This document shows positions 1 to 10,739 of a stretch of 64,000 bases of DNA, piece by piece. Numbering within the stretch: position 1 is the first letter of the stretch; every line of letters begins with the position of its first letter. The notes beneath the pieces were generated by a model. That model made no database searches. It was not told the origin of the DNA and was given only the letters and a program-made list of their open reading frames with translations. Source of the stretch: Ciona intestinalis (taxonomy: Eukaryota > Chordata > Ascidiacea > Phlebobranchia > Cionidae); NCBI RefSeq assembly GCF_000224145.3, contig NW_004191397.1, forward strand, positions 1-64,000. Direction: 5' to 3'. The position numbers and the translations under genes are program-made.

Positions 1-824
1 GCTATTTTATGCCTTCTCACAAAAAGAAAACTTAACAAAGCCCAACAAGTTTATGTAGTAAACTAGAGGCATTAGTGCCTCCGAATTTCATGTTTGTGAT
101 GCCATGGTTGTGACGGAAATAGAAAGTCTCGTAAAGGGGATCGGTATCTTTAACTGGTGGCCACCTGAAATTTTGGTATCAAAATGTTTTATAGCTCTCA
201 CTGATACCTGCTGTCCTAATTTTTTTTCAAAAAAGTCGGGCGTTCATGTCGAAAATCTGGTGCGATAAATGCATTTGTGTCTGTGACGTAACAACATTCG
301 GTTCTTGGTAGTTTTAGAATTTTTACAAAGTTCAATAAATTCGGCTCAATGTTTAGTTTAATCAATATTCCAACATGTCCAGTAAACGCATTTCAATTAC
401 CCCACCTGATTTTTAATAGAATTACCCCACCGTCTAGAATTGCAGTCACAATACACTTTCAGAAATTTACATTGCGGTTTACTCTAGTTTCGACGTCATG
501 TATGAAACGTTGTCCAAAACCTGACGTTATATTTAAATACTGAACAAAATAAGACATATATTGGTCTGTGTTGAACGCAATTTAACATTAACTGTCTAAT
601 TATTTAAATCTTTTTTGCATGGCAGATGCCGTTGGATTTATTTTGGTAACTACATTATTTCTTGTGTTTTAAAATCATACGGACGATTTTATAGCTTGAA
701 ATATAGCCAAAAATACACAAAATTTCACCCACAGGGCCACAGTGCGTTTTTTGTTGTTGTTGGTGGCTAAAATAATATTAGTACTATGCCGCAAATATTT
801 GGCATACCCTGGCATGTTGAAAGT
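1..824. other. Non-coding stretch, no feature recognised
   Basis: AT-rich sequence without an ORF that resembles a protein. A 64-aa ORF at 349-543 has no recognisable content. No tRNA, rRNA or repeat family seen elsewhere in the window was found here. Confidence 0.5.
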
Positions 825-1872
825 TCTTCGCCTATGTCACCGCTGCCACAATGTGTCCTTGGGCAAAACACTTAAAGGAGCATACCAATGAAAAATCAAA
901 ATTAGTGTGTTGATAGATATGTCCAAATATGATCCAAGGGTACTATTAAAGTTTTAAAATACAAAACAGCTTTTGAAAAAAATGAGTTCTAAAGCCGCAA
1001 ATTAACTTTGATCGTTCCTAGTTTCTAAAATACTTAAGAAAGTTAAATTTTATTTCTGATTTGGTATAACTTCTTCTAGGAGAATATATAAAAAAAAATG
1101 TGAAACATTCACTTTGTTGTGTTTTAATTTTTGATTGAAAATAACTACATAATATGCTGACTCATCACATTTTTCAGTTGGTTAAGTTTTAGCACTTTTT
1201 TTGTATTAAAATGTTCATTATGTCTCATTAGTACCTGATGTAACAACTTTTTTTTAAATTTAGGTTTTGTTTAGGCTTGAAAATATGCTGAGTCAGTATA
1301 ATCTGGTATGTACCTAGGTTCAATTGAAAAATAAAAACATAATAAGAAATTGTATTTTTATTTTTGATATAATAGACACAAAGAAAAAGTATTCATTATA
1401 TCAAATCTAAAAATAAGACTTTTTTTGTAGTTTAGAAACTAGAAACGGTCAAAGTTAAGTAACAAAATTTTCATAGGTGTAATCCCATGCATTGTGGAAA
1501 CAGTCAATATTTTTAAATCCAGTTTTTTATGCGATTTTTCACATTTTTAAATCCATTTTTTACGCGAGAAGCTGTAACGTTTGGGCAAACTTAATGGTAC
1601 CTTTAGGTTACATTTGAGCATCACTATCAATACACAAATTTTAATTTCCCTTGCAAGCCCCTTTAAAGACAGCTGCTTAGCCTTCAACCCACTGGACACA
1701 AATGGGTTGTCTAAATTGTCAGCCATACATAAAAACACAAAATAAAAATCTCAAAAAATATGCACCCACAAAGTTGCATGCCTGGTAACTCTTGGGCTGG
1801 CACAAGATGTTTGAATCAGAACACTCGTGTTATAACGACTGTCGATGCCCTGCCATGTGAGGGTAAATAAGT
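825..1872 (+). repeat. tRNA-derived SINE copy, split by a MITE
   Basis: The left piece (about 825-875) carries the SINE text TGTGTCCTTGGGCAAAACAC and the right piece (about 1667-1872) continues with the same family's middle and tail (CAGCCATACATAAAAA, then a ...GTTATAACGACTGTCG tail), as seen uninterrupted at 24588-24838 and 28873-29147. The two pieces are separated by the TTAA-flanked element at 876-1662. The tRNA-like head is not visible in this copy, so it is 5'-truncated. Confidence 0.75.
876..1662. mobile_element. Non-autonomous TIR element (MITE), TTAA target
   Basis: Long, imperfect inverted ends: the left end starts AGGAGCATACCA and the right end is close to its reverse complement (...TTGCAAGCCCCT). 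Both are flanked by TTAA (872-875 and 1663-1666), and the interrupted SINE needs only one TTAA to be restored. The inverted homology runs more than 100 bp inward, including matching CTAGTTTCTAAA / TTTAGAAACTAG blocks. A second near-complete copy lies at 31930-32498 and a half copy near 29400-29615. TTAA duplication is typical of piggyBac and Kolobok superfamilies; which one mobilises this MITE is not known from the sequence. Confidence 0.8.
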
Positions 1873-2076
1873 TACAATTAAATCGTCGGTACTGATAGGA
1901 ATCACCTCACAACAACCTGTTGATAAACTATGAACCACCATGTTTTGGATACACCCACTTGAATCTTAATCATATTCCCGTGCACATTTTATGTTAATGT
2001 ATCACTACCGATGGTTAAATGTTTTTCTTGTAACCAAATTGAACAAAGGGCATCAAAGAATATGTTTTCTTTTGAC

Positions 2077-2506
2077 CAGTGGTTTCCAAACTGCCGAAAG
2101 GTCTCTCAGGTGGTACGCGATCGCGAGGCCTTGCTTTGCGTGCGTACGAAGTATTCTTTACAAACATATCTATACTTTAATTTTGCGCACACGTGAAAAT
2201 GCATCGATATTATGACGCAAATAATCACCGTGTAAATTGCGATTATGTCACAAATAATTGCTAGGCCAGACAATCGCTATTATGATGCAATGAATCCACG
2301 TGTAAATCCCTACTATTACGTAACAAACATGCTGCTTGGCTGAGGAAAACATCGTAAATATACAGCAGTGCTACTTTTGGAACATATTTAGGTTGTTTAT
2401 TACTGCCTGTTGCCTTGTAATATAGGCAAGTTACAATGTAGGTGGTACGAGATCGCTACATGAGCCAAAAAATGGTACGCGAGTTAATAAAGTTTGGGAA
2501 ACACTG
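2077..2506. mobile_element. hAT-type non-autonomous element with perfect 8-bp TSD
   Basis: The left end reads CAGTGGTTTCCAAACT and the right end AGTTTGGGAAACACTG, an inverted pair with the CAGTG...CACTG ends usual for hAT transposons. It is flanked on both sides by the same 8 bp, CTTTTGAC (2069-2076 and 2507-2514). There is no transposase. Related copies are at about 19590-19996 and 38160-38530. The right end lies only about 48 bp upstream of the BCAS2 start codon, so it forms most of the proximal upstream region of that gene. Confidence 0.85.
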
Positions 2507-2553
2507 CTTTTGACAGATTTATAAAGTTTACTTGGTATATGTAAAAAGTTGAC

Positions 2554-3240
2554 ATGGCTGGTGAAGTTACAGTAGATGCTTTACCTTACTTTGATAAAGG
2601 CTATGATGATCCTGGAGTACGAGAAGCAGCAACTGCAATGGTTGAAGAAGAAACAAGAAGATATCGACCAACAAGAAACTATTTGAACTTTTTAGCTCCA
2701 CCTAACATACATGCATTTGAAACCGATATAATGAAAAATGAGTTTGAGCGATTGGAGGCAAGACAACCTATGGAACTTCTTAGCATGCGTAGGTATGATC
2801 TCCCAATCCCACCAAGTGGTCAAAGGAATGATATCACTGCTTGGGAGGAATGCGTAAAAAATTCTCATGCTCAGTTGCAGCATCAGGATGTTCGAATAGA
2901 AAACTTAAACTTAATGCTGGAACATGGAAGCAACGCTTGGCGATTATACAATGAACAATTGGTTGCAATGCTTCAGGATGCACAGAAACAGTTGCAGAGC
3001 ATAAAAAAAGACATTCAGGATGTCAATTGGGAACGAAAATCTGAGCAAACTAAAGCAGGGGAAAAGCTGAGAACATTGGAAGCAAATTGGGTTAATTTAG
3101 TGAGCAAAAACTATGAAATTGAAGAAGCCATATTTCATTTAGAGGTTTTGGCAAAGACTGAAAATGCAAAAATGGCTCAATCTCATGCTGAAAACGGAAA
3201 AATCTCATTAAAAGTTGCTGAAAATGGAGAAATGGAGTAG
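2554..3240 (+). CDS. BCAS2: Pre-mRNA-splicing factor SPF27 (BCAS2), complete single exon
   Basis: 228 aa, matching the full length of vertebrate BCAS2 (about 225 aa). Recognisable family blocks in order: ALPYFD near residue 10, [16 protein letters not shown] near 22-40, [16 protein letters not shown] near 55-72, [11 protein letters not shown] near 74-84, [10 protein letters not shown] near 92-101, then a long coiled-coil half ending with [13 protein letters not shown] near 178-190. BCAS2 is a core subunit of the PRP19/CDC5L (NineTeen) complex in the nucleus, needed for spliceosome activation. There are no introns, and a poly(A) signal AATAAA lies at 3326-3331. The start is chosen because it gives the family N-terminus MAGEV. 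The next gene on the same strand (NDUFA5) starts 189 bp after the stop. Confidence 0.96.
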   Translation: MAGEVTVDALPYFDKGYDDPGVREAATAMVEEETRRYRPTRNYLNFLAPPNIHAFETDIMKNEFERLEARQPMELLSMRRYDLPIPPSGQRNDITAWEECVKNSHAQLQHQDVRIENLNLMLEHGSNAWRLYNEQLVAMLQDAQKQLQSIKKDIQDVNWERKSEQTKAGEKLRTLEANWVNLVSKNYEIEEAIFHLEVLAKTENAKMAQSHAENGKISLKVAENGEME

Positions 3241-3325
3241 TTACTCTCATTTATTATCGTTTACTTTGTATTTACATTATTGCTGCCATGTTTGGGCAAA
3301 ATTGGCTTGTAACGTTCAACCTTTT

Positions 3326-3331
3326 AATAAA
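3326..3331 (+). promoter_or_regulatory. Poly(A) signal AATAAA for BCAS2
   Basis: A canonical hexamer 86 bp after the BCAS2 stop, about 50 bp before a pyrimidine-rich TTTTGTTTTTACAG (ending 3384) that could serve as a splice acceptor for the downstream NDUFA5 transcript. Confidence 0.6.
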
Positions 3332-3428
3332 AAAATAGTTTTACAAAATAATGGTTTAAGTAATGGTGGATTTTGTTTTTACAGATGGTAGTGTATATAT
3401 GTACTTAAGTTAAAAAGGAATAAGGACA

Positions 3429-4513
3429 ATGGCATCGAAAATTGTAAGTTACAAATTAAAGTTAATGTTTAACAATGGGACATGTTTTACCTTTACAGTG
3501 ACGTGTGACTTTTTCATAGGAAGTTCATTGCCGCATACTGCACAGTATAACAGCAACAGGCTTATTGTTTTTATCTTGCCTAAATTAAAAAGGCACAAAG
3601 CACACTAAGCATAACGTGATGTTTAAGTTCTAGTCGTTGTACTGACCAAATAGGTTATTAATTCTACCTTTCTACAGAATCCAAGTCTGGAACAGTATCA
3701 TGTTTACATCTCATGGAGAAATCGATTAAAACAACTAATATTATTTGTTCTGCACTGGAATGCTTTCTATTTTTTTTAACCTTATGTATATATATCAATA
3801 TATTATACTGAATTAAATGTCTATTTTTAGAGCACCGGTTTAGTTGGACTTGCGGTTGAAGCGAATCCCAGACAGAAGTTAAATATTCTTTACAACAACA
3901 TTCTGTCAGTGGTCAGCAAAATTCCAGCAACTGCTTCGTATAGAAAGTACACAGAAGAATTTGCAAATCAACAACTAAAAAAGCTTGACACGGTATTGTA
4001 ACTGCTTTAATTCATTATTTCTCATTTAATTTAATACATTATTTGTCTAACCATTCTTTAATACACAAGCTTAAAAATGAAACATTATTATAATTTTGCT
4101 TGGTACAAATCAAGGCCGTGATTATTAACTTGAACCCAACTCCAATTTGATTATATTAACTCGGGTACTTTGTTCTTATCTTTTGTTGGCAGTTGTTATG
4201 GTGTAAAAGTTGCCATTTTAATTTCATTTTGTTGATTTGTTTGGACATAAGTCCAAGGTATGAGTGTAGTGACCCTAAATTCCAACATGCTATTTGTTCT
4301 AATTTTACAATGTTTTAAATTAATAATTAACATTTATTCACTCTAAAGATAAAAGATGATGTTCAGCTTGAAATAGATTTGGGTCCTGGCCAATTCGAAG
4401 AAGTGATTTATAACGCAAAGGCAGAACTTCGTTTAGCAAGAAAGATGATCTCTTGGAAGCCATGGGAAGGATTAGCTGTTCAACCACCACCAGGACAATG
4501 GGACTGGCCATGA
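3429..4513 (+). CDS. NDUFA5: NADH dehydrogenase 1 alpha subcomplex subunit 5 (complex I B13), complete, 3 exons
   Basis: Coding exons 3429-3443, 3831-3992 and 4349-4513, all joined in phase 0 with GT-AG borders, give 113 aa (human protein 116 aa). The family signature is plain: STGLVGLAV at the start, KLNILYNNIL, ASYRKYTE, and the C-terminal block LARKM..W.PWE followed by PPPGQWDWP. NDUFA5 is an accessory subunit of the peripheral (matrix) arm of respiratory complex I in mitochondria. The first coding exon encodes only five residues. The poly(A) site is probably an ATTAAA variant near 4545. Spacing to BCAS2 is short enough to consider an operon with trans-splicing, which tunicates use, but this is inference. 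Confidence 0.94.
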
Positions 4514-4563
4514 TTTTCATTTGCTGTCACTACATTATACTATTATTAAAACCATTACAAACT

Positions 4564-4882
4564 CATGAAGTTGTTTAATATCGTTTATGTTATAAAGTAA
4601 ATGTAAGAAATATATTCTTCAAACACACGCTTAGACATCAGTTTCTAGCAACTGTTAAACGTGCTATTGGGCAGTTAAGACCAGGACACTAACGTAGATG
4701 AAACCGGGATAATGGCTACAAAAGCAACTGCGGAAAATAAATATATGTTAACTGCGTGTTTAAATACTTTCATCATTTCTCTTCGTGTAAAAAAGTGAGT
4801 TCAAAAAGCAAGATAAACAACAAAATCAAGTGGTTAATGTGTTAGTTGTTGCACGGTAATACAAAGATGAAGAAAATTTCCA
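4564..4882. other. Spacer between NDUFA5 and the SEA/EGF gene
   Basis: AT-rich intergenic sequence containing the convergent 3' ends of the two genes. No further feature seen. Confidence 0.5.
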
Positions 4883-7800
4883 TCACATTGCATCATCCGT
4901 TGCAGTGTTTGCAACCTCTGGCCTAAACGTTGTTGTACTACTTGTTAAAGCACCATTGTCGGACTGAAATGCAAAAGCGAATAGTGATTAATACGATATA
5001 CAATGCAATATTTTCTATACCAATTCATGCGGTTTAGGAAAGGATTTTTTAAACTAAGGTTTACCAATTTCTTTTACCCAAATAAGCCTTAAGTACTACG
5101 AATTATTTATTAGCCGAACGGTTTTAGATGCTAAAATTAAATATCAGGATAAAAAAATTGGTTCAATTCCTATCAGCAATTCTAGGTTTAAAACATATGT
5201 GCCCAAACAGAATTAATGCTTGCACAAACGTGTCTGATCATTGGTCGCGAAAATAAAATTTAGTAAGGCGGGGTAATATGGGACACCTTTTCATTCTATT
5301 TTTCCGTCCTATTTGGTATAGTAAATAAAGAACGTTTAGGGAATTAATAAACCGTGTCTTCATGACTCTCATAGACCGTTGTTAACTGTTTAAAACACGA
5401 TCAGGATATTTGAAAATTGGGTGTTGAAAGTGACCCGTCTTCCCCCACCATACTGTGTTTAGGTAATTCGGGTAACAAACATTCTTTGGCAGATCTATTC
5501 CCGCATTTTTTATAAACTTTGTTTTATTGTTTAGGTAGTTTAATAAAATGGGTTGAGCTATTTTGTTTTCGTACAGATTAAGTCTGATACAATTAGATTG
5601 CAAGGAAAACTGAGATTTACACACGGAAAATGTAGGCAAGTGTCAATATGTCTTATATAGTGGTGCAATCAGCACAAAAATGCCGTTTAGTGTCCACGTA
5701 AAGTTTACGTGGCAAAGAAACTAACATAGCTCGTTAATTTGGGTAAGTTAATTACAAGTTGCAGAATATTATAAAATCTATGTTTTTTTTGTCCCATCTT
5801 GCCCCACTTTGTAATATTACGGTTATTTGTTCTCGAACTTTGAAAGGTTTGTTTGTAATTTACCATCTAAAGTTTGTGGGGCTATAACAACAAAATAATG
5901 TATGGAATATATATTCGAACTTAAGTGACATAAACATGGTAATAAATTATTGGGCAAAATATTTTATACTTAAATGTCCCATCTTACTGTTTATGGACCC
6001 TATGGAGTGTGAAATAGTAAAATCTGCCAAACGAATTAGACGCAGATCCAACTATTATCGGTAAAACCACTTCTATTATACGGTATACCTTATTACAATT
6101 GGTCACAATTTAAACATTATTTGTGCTTGATTATTATAGCTGCTCACGTGACTTAATTACCGCGTAACCAATGTTTGTCAAAACTCATGATAACGAACGT
6201 TTTTAAGTGTCGACAAGTTTTGTATGTTTACAATCAAACACACGGTCTTGGTATTTATTGTCTAATTAACCTATGTTTTAAGTATACCTGATACCTTTCA
6301 ACTTCTCCTTCTTGTACATCGCTTGGATTCGTATAACTCTGTAAGCATTTTTTATGTTAAATGCAAAGTGCAAAATGTAGCGTCACAAGCAACTGATTAA
6401 TTTCTTAAACTATAAAATGCAACGTCACAAAACTTAGAAATATGGTGTTAACCTTCCCACACACTCTATAAAAGTCTATTACCGTTTTTGCATGGTCACT
6501 TTTATGCGCGTAAGTACTCGCATATTTACTCGCAAAAACAAAGTTAACACGCATAACGTCATATAAGCGTGTCATCTGCTGTAGAAGGTTGGTTGTTACT
6601 CGCATTATGCGAGTAAAGAAAAGTAAGGTGAAAGTACAGTTTTACTTTTAAAAGCCTAATCTTTTTCGGGTATTAATTTTATAGGTTTTCGTTGGTAATA
6701 GCACCATAGAGTATTATACACTTATTTTATAAACTAGATTTAATAATATTGCGGTAAAATAAGCTTACTCAATGTTGATACGCGCATAAACAAAATGACC
6801 ATGCAAAATAACGCGGTTAGCGAGTTATCATATGACGAGTTAATGCGGATCGTTATTCGCATTAACTTTTTACCATGCAAAAAGGGTATAAGTTAAGGTA
6901 ATTATTTCAACCTTTGGAGTATCTTCTGACTTTGGTCGGAAACCTGTCACCAGCGGTATGTCCGTAAACTCGCTCTTTCCAGTTCTTGTACGACAGAAAA
7001 CATACAGCAGTACTACAAGTATCAAGAAAAGAACCGCAGCCAAGGCAATCGCTACACCAATAGCTGCTTGTCTCCATGAATAATCATTCTTTTCACATTT
7101 TAATCCGTAAAATGAGCCGGAACATCTAAACACACGAACCTGTAGTAACCTCTCTTCTAACTTTAGTAGTAATTATAATGCTGCCCGCAAGCGTCAACAC
7201 TCTATTTTTACAATTTTTATTTTTTTACGTTTGGTTTGTAATTTTCTCATCAAACAAAATTTTCTCACCTACATATTGCTTCGTTGTTATTACCCGACGC
7301 GCAGAATCCTCCATTTTGACAAGTGAAGTCTGTACATACATCGTTACAACTTGTTCTGGAAACAAAATCATTCGTCATTGTGTCATAAAGATATCCACGT
7401 AGAGGAAGCTAATGAAAGTGTTTGATATTTTGTGAATTCTTAAACTATTGTATGGGGTGGGGAGAAATATAAAATATTAAACGTAAATAACACGAAACAG
7501 TAGCCTATTTTAAAAACCATTTTTAAACATTGCCTGGAATAGTTTTAACATATTATCTACAGTGTTTTATTGGTGGAGTGGGGGAAATATGGAACACCTT
7601 ATCATTCTGTTTTCTCGTGTCATTCGTACAGTAAACAAAAAATTAAAGAATTATAAAACGATATCCTTAAGACTCCCATAAACCGTTAAGTTGATTGTCC
7701 AAAACACTATTAGGATATTCGGGTATAATGTGCTAAGATGTCCCATCTTCCCCCATCCGACCATATGATAAATTGGTATTGTTCGAACAATAATGGGAAT

Positions 7801-9989
7801 TGTTCAAACAACTATTGGTATATTGTCATCTCAACATGCATATAAACTTGTAATAACATAAAAATGATAATAACCTTGAATAAAGTTTGTTTTTCCACAT
7901 TGGGTATTGCTATTTTCTATTTCGCCGTCACTTTTCATAAATTATATCTAAGTGCCTGAATTTCGAATATATTTCTCTACATTATCTTGGTATTATATTA
8001 GTATATCATATTTGAAAAACTCCTAAAATATGAATTTTTGAATTAAAAACAAACCCTACAAAGTTTGGGCGTTTGGCAATAAAAACCAATAAAACTAAGT
8101 AGAGAAAGACGAGACGATAAAATGTTTTTTTTGATATTATTAATATTCTAAAAACTTGTAGTTAACCTACAGAAATTAAGTGATTATGCTAATTTTCTTT
8201 ACCATGTGAACTTTATATATAGTAGTGTAGGGGAAGATGGGACACTTTTAGAACATAATATTCAAATATCCGGATCGTGTTTCAAACAACTAACAACGTT
8301 CTATGGGAGTTGTAAGGAAACAGTTTTATAATTCTTTAAATGTTTTTTTTTGTGTACTACGAAATGGGACGAGAAAACAGAATAAAAAGGTGTCCCATCT
8401 TCTCCCACCATACTATATATAATTTCAAAACGGCAAAATAGGTACACGTGAAAGAATATGAATGGGTATGGAAGTCCCATCTTTGCCCGGGTTCCGTCTT
8501 CCCTCACCCTACCAACAAAGCAACACATGTAGCTTACTTTGAAGTGTTCTTGCTTAGATATCCGGCTTTGCAGGCACACTCGAAACTGGAGTCGGTATTA
8601 ACGCAAGTTGTCGTTTGCAAGTCGCAGGTGTTACTCTCTGATTTCCTACACTCGTCAAAATCTGCATCAACAGAAATTTTTCAACAAAACTTTTTGGTTG
8701 TTGATTTGCTTAATTTACCTGCAACGCTTACACTCAATAAATCCGGTACATTCCGTTGAAACAGTTCACCGACGTCCAAAGTTTTCAACTCGAGCGACTT
8801 ATTAAAATTAACGGTTCCATCAACGATTACTGAGCCGTTTCTCAATTGATTAACCATGATGGATAACAAGCCTTTGTCAGCCATTGCTACCATTACCTGC
8901 AGATAACGGATTTTGTATTATATGCTGTATATACTCGTTTATACCAATATTATTTTGTGTGTTGATACAAGCTTATTATAATGATAAATTGTAACCATAC
9001 AGCACACACATGGTACGTATTATGCCCGTGTCCTTACTTTATCTGTAAACTCTTGGATAAAAGTTACTGAGTCTGCAGAAGTTAAATCGCTGAAGTTTTC
9101 GTTAAAGATTTTGTCCACTCGAGCTCTGAAATCGAATGCACTTATAGCAACGCACTCTCCGTTGAAAAATTGCTCGTCGTTGGAACAGGTTATTCCACCG
9201 ACCGTTGTTGTGATTTGCTCGGCTGTGGTGGTTTGACCATCTTCAGTTGTGTTTTGTTCTGTTGTTGGAGTTTGTTCAGCAATTGTACTTTGCTCGGTTG
9301 TCAAAATTGTTTCACTTCCAGACCCAGAACCTTCTGTATTTTCGTTGGAAAGAGCTTGCCTTTTCATTCTCCCTTTCGGTGTTAAATATTCATTCAAAGT
9401 GTAATCTCGCAAATTCGATTTTTGTGTTCTTTGTAACGATTTGATATTTTCTTCATTGTTAAACAATTCATGCATGTAGATTTCACATGCTGATCCGGTA
9501 AATCCAGATTTACAGACACATCTATTCCAAACCCAGTCGCCGCCTTCGGTAGAACACTCTATACGAACAAAAAATAAGTGAAAGACTTATCCTCGGTCAT
9601 ATTCAACTGTCAATGAAGACTTACCTGGAAGCACTATTTCAACATTGTGAACAACATGCACTTGGTATGCTAAAATTAATAAAAAAACGTTTAGTATATT
9701 TTCTTCGTACATAAATGGATATAGTCAAAAATAAACATAATAAGGCTTGTCTTCGAAACTACACGATAAATCCTTCACAGTACGATCCTACACTCAATAA
9801 AATTATACATCCCGATATTTATTTAGCGGGAAGGTAAAGAGAATATTACATCCCATACTACAAAAAAAACGAACACGGAATGTCCAAAATGGCCTTGGGC
9901 ACCGCGTCGATTTAATGGTAGATCCGTTCACCTTTCGATACGTTGATGCTCAGTGTCACAACTACCACGCCCAAAAACAACAACTTCAT
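4883..9989 (-). CDS. SEA- and EGF-domain single-pass membrane protein (mucin-like), 9 exons
   Basis: Exons on the minus strand: 9989-9932, 9669-9625, 9558-9038, 8896-8719, 8661-8538, 7355-7269, 7125-6912, 6338-6288, 4963-4883. All junctions are GT-AG and in phase, giving about 452 aa. Order: signal peptide (MKLLFLGVVVVTLS), EGF-like module (C.C.SGFTGSAC), a basic KGRMKRQ site and a Thr/Ser/Gln/Glu-rich mucin-like stretch, a SEA domain split over exons 3-4 with the autocleavage-like motif GSVIV, a calcium-binding-type EGF (DFDEC...C..Q..C), a further EGF (CQNGGFC) crossing into exon 7, a transmembrane helix (IGVAIALAAVLFLILVVLLY), and a cytoplasmic tail of about 70 residues ending ATDDAM. SEA modules commonly self-cleave at G^S in membrane mucins, so a non-covalent two-chain surface protein is expected. 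The exact orthologue is not recognised. The two last small exons are less certain. Confidence 0.82.
5262..5454. mobile_element. MITE of the GGGTGGGGGAAGATGGGAC family
   Basis: About 190 bp with inverted ends (left GGCGGGGTAATATGGGACACC, right ...GTCTTCCCCCACCATAC) and TA at both borders. The internal text CATAGACCGTTGTTAA is shared by all copies. It lies in the last intron of the SEA/EGF gene. It resembles the tunicate MITE reported in the literature as Cimi-1, by memory only. Confidence 0.75.
7571..7764. mobile_element. MITE of the GGGTGGGGGAAGATGGGAC family
   Basis: Same family and length as the copy at 5262, same orientation, inside an intron of the SEA/EGF gene. Ends are GGAGTGGGGGAAATATGG and CATCTTCCCCCATCC. 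Confidence 0.75.
8222..8414. mobile_element. MITE of the GGGTGGGGGAAGATGGGAC family, inverted
   Basis: Same family in the opposite orientation to the copies at 5262 and 7571, judged by the internal AACGTTCTATGGGAGT block. Inside an intron of the SEA/EGF gene. Confidence 0.75.
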
Positions 9990-10403
9990 ATCATTTTCAT
10001 TTGAACAAGAATTTGGCATTATCCTAGTAGGCTTTCTTGGTAAGGTAGTACAGTGAATATTAAAAAAGCTAGTTTCCTTTCTCGTTACTCTGCAAAATAT
10101 TTTAAAAGAATGTAGTACGAAGTGAGACAAATTTTAACCACTTTCTTGCTCAACTGTTAAAACATTTGTTTTTACATCGGTTGTTTCGTATTGAGCATTA
10201 TCGAAACTTATGTCGAAAAGATAAAATGTGGCTTGTGTCACATACAGAATACGCCATTGATACGGTATGTTTATATCGGTATTAAACACGTATAATGTTA
10301 CTACCATGTACTTGACCCTCAAAGTAGTATTTGTGTAAATTTAAAAGCTCTTCTTCACAGGTAACTTTAACAACTATCTGTGAAACTTTAACTGGCTATT
10401 TAG

Positions 10404-10733
10404 TTGAATTTGGAGCATTTGTTACCGAAACAACTAGACATGGCTATCACTTACATGCTATCTTCGGCTCTCGTAACACCTCTAGCTCTTAGCACATATA
10501 ATAACAATACTCTGGAGATAGAAGCGATTTACGATATGTCACGTTTGCTCTACAGAAGAAGCTTTTATCTTTACTCAAATGGTGACCTCGAGGAATGTCG
10601 AGTGGCAACCGCCACCGCTGCTTCAGAATTGAGCGCTCAAGCCAATATCCCCCCGGTTTATATCAGAAAAATTACTCGCTGCCTTACTCGTTTGCTTATT
10701 TTACCTCCTGCTCCAAATCATGACGAATTTTAA
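10404..10733 (+). CDS. Orphan ORF, 109 aa, function unknown
   Basis: A single open frame with protein-like composition (mixed Leu, Ala, Arg and Tyr; no low complexity), predicted mostly helical. It may start at the internal ATG near 10440, or be the last exon of a plus-strand gene, because TATTTAG immediately precedes the open stretch at about 10404. It lies head-to-head with the SEA/EGF gene (start at 9989). I do not recognise the family. It could be a chance ORF, but its base composition is less AT-rich than its flanks, as coding exons here usually are. Confidence 0.4.
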   Translation: MNLEHLLPKQLDMAITYMLSSALVTPLALSTYNNNTLEIEAIYDMSRLLYRRSFYLYSNGDLEECRVATATAASELSAQANIPPVYIRKITRCLTRLLILPPAPNHDEF

Positions 10734-10739
10734 GTTAGT

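Noticed and set aside
1991-2215. Small ORFs over the hAT element upstream of BCAS2
   Set aside because: They cross the element border and have no protein-like content.
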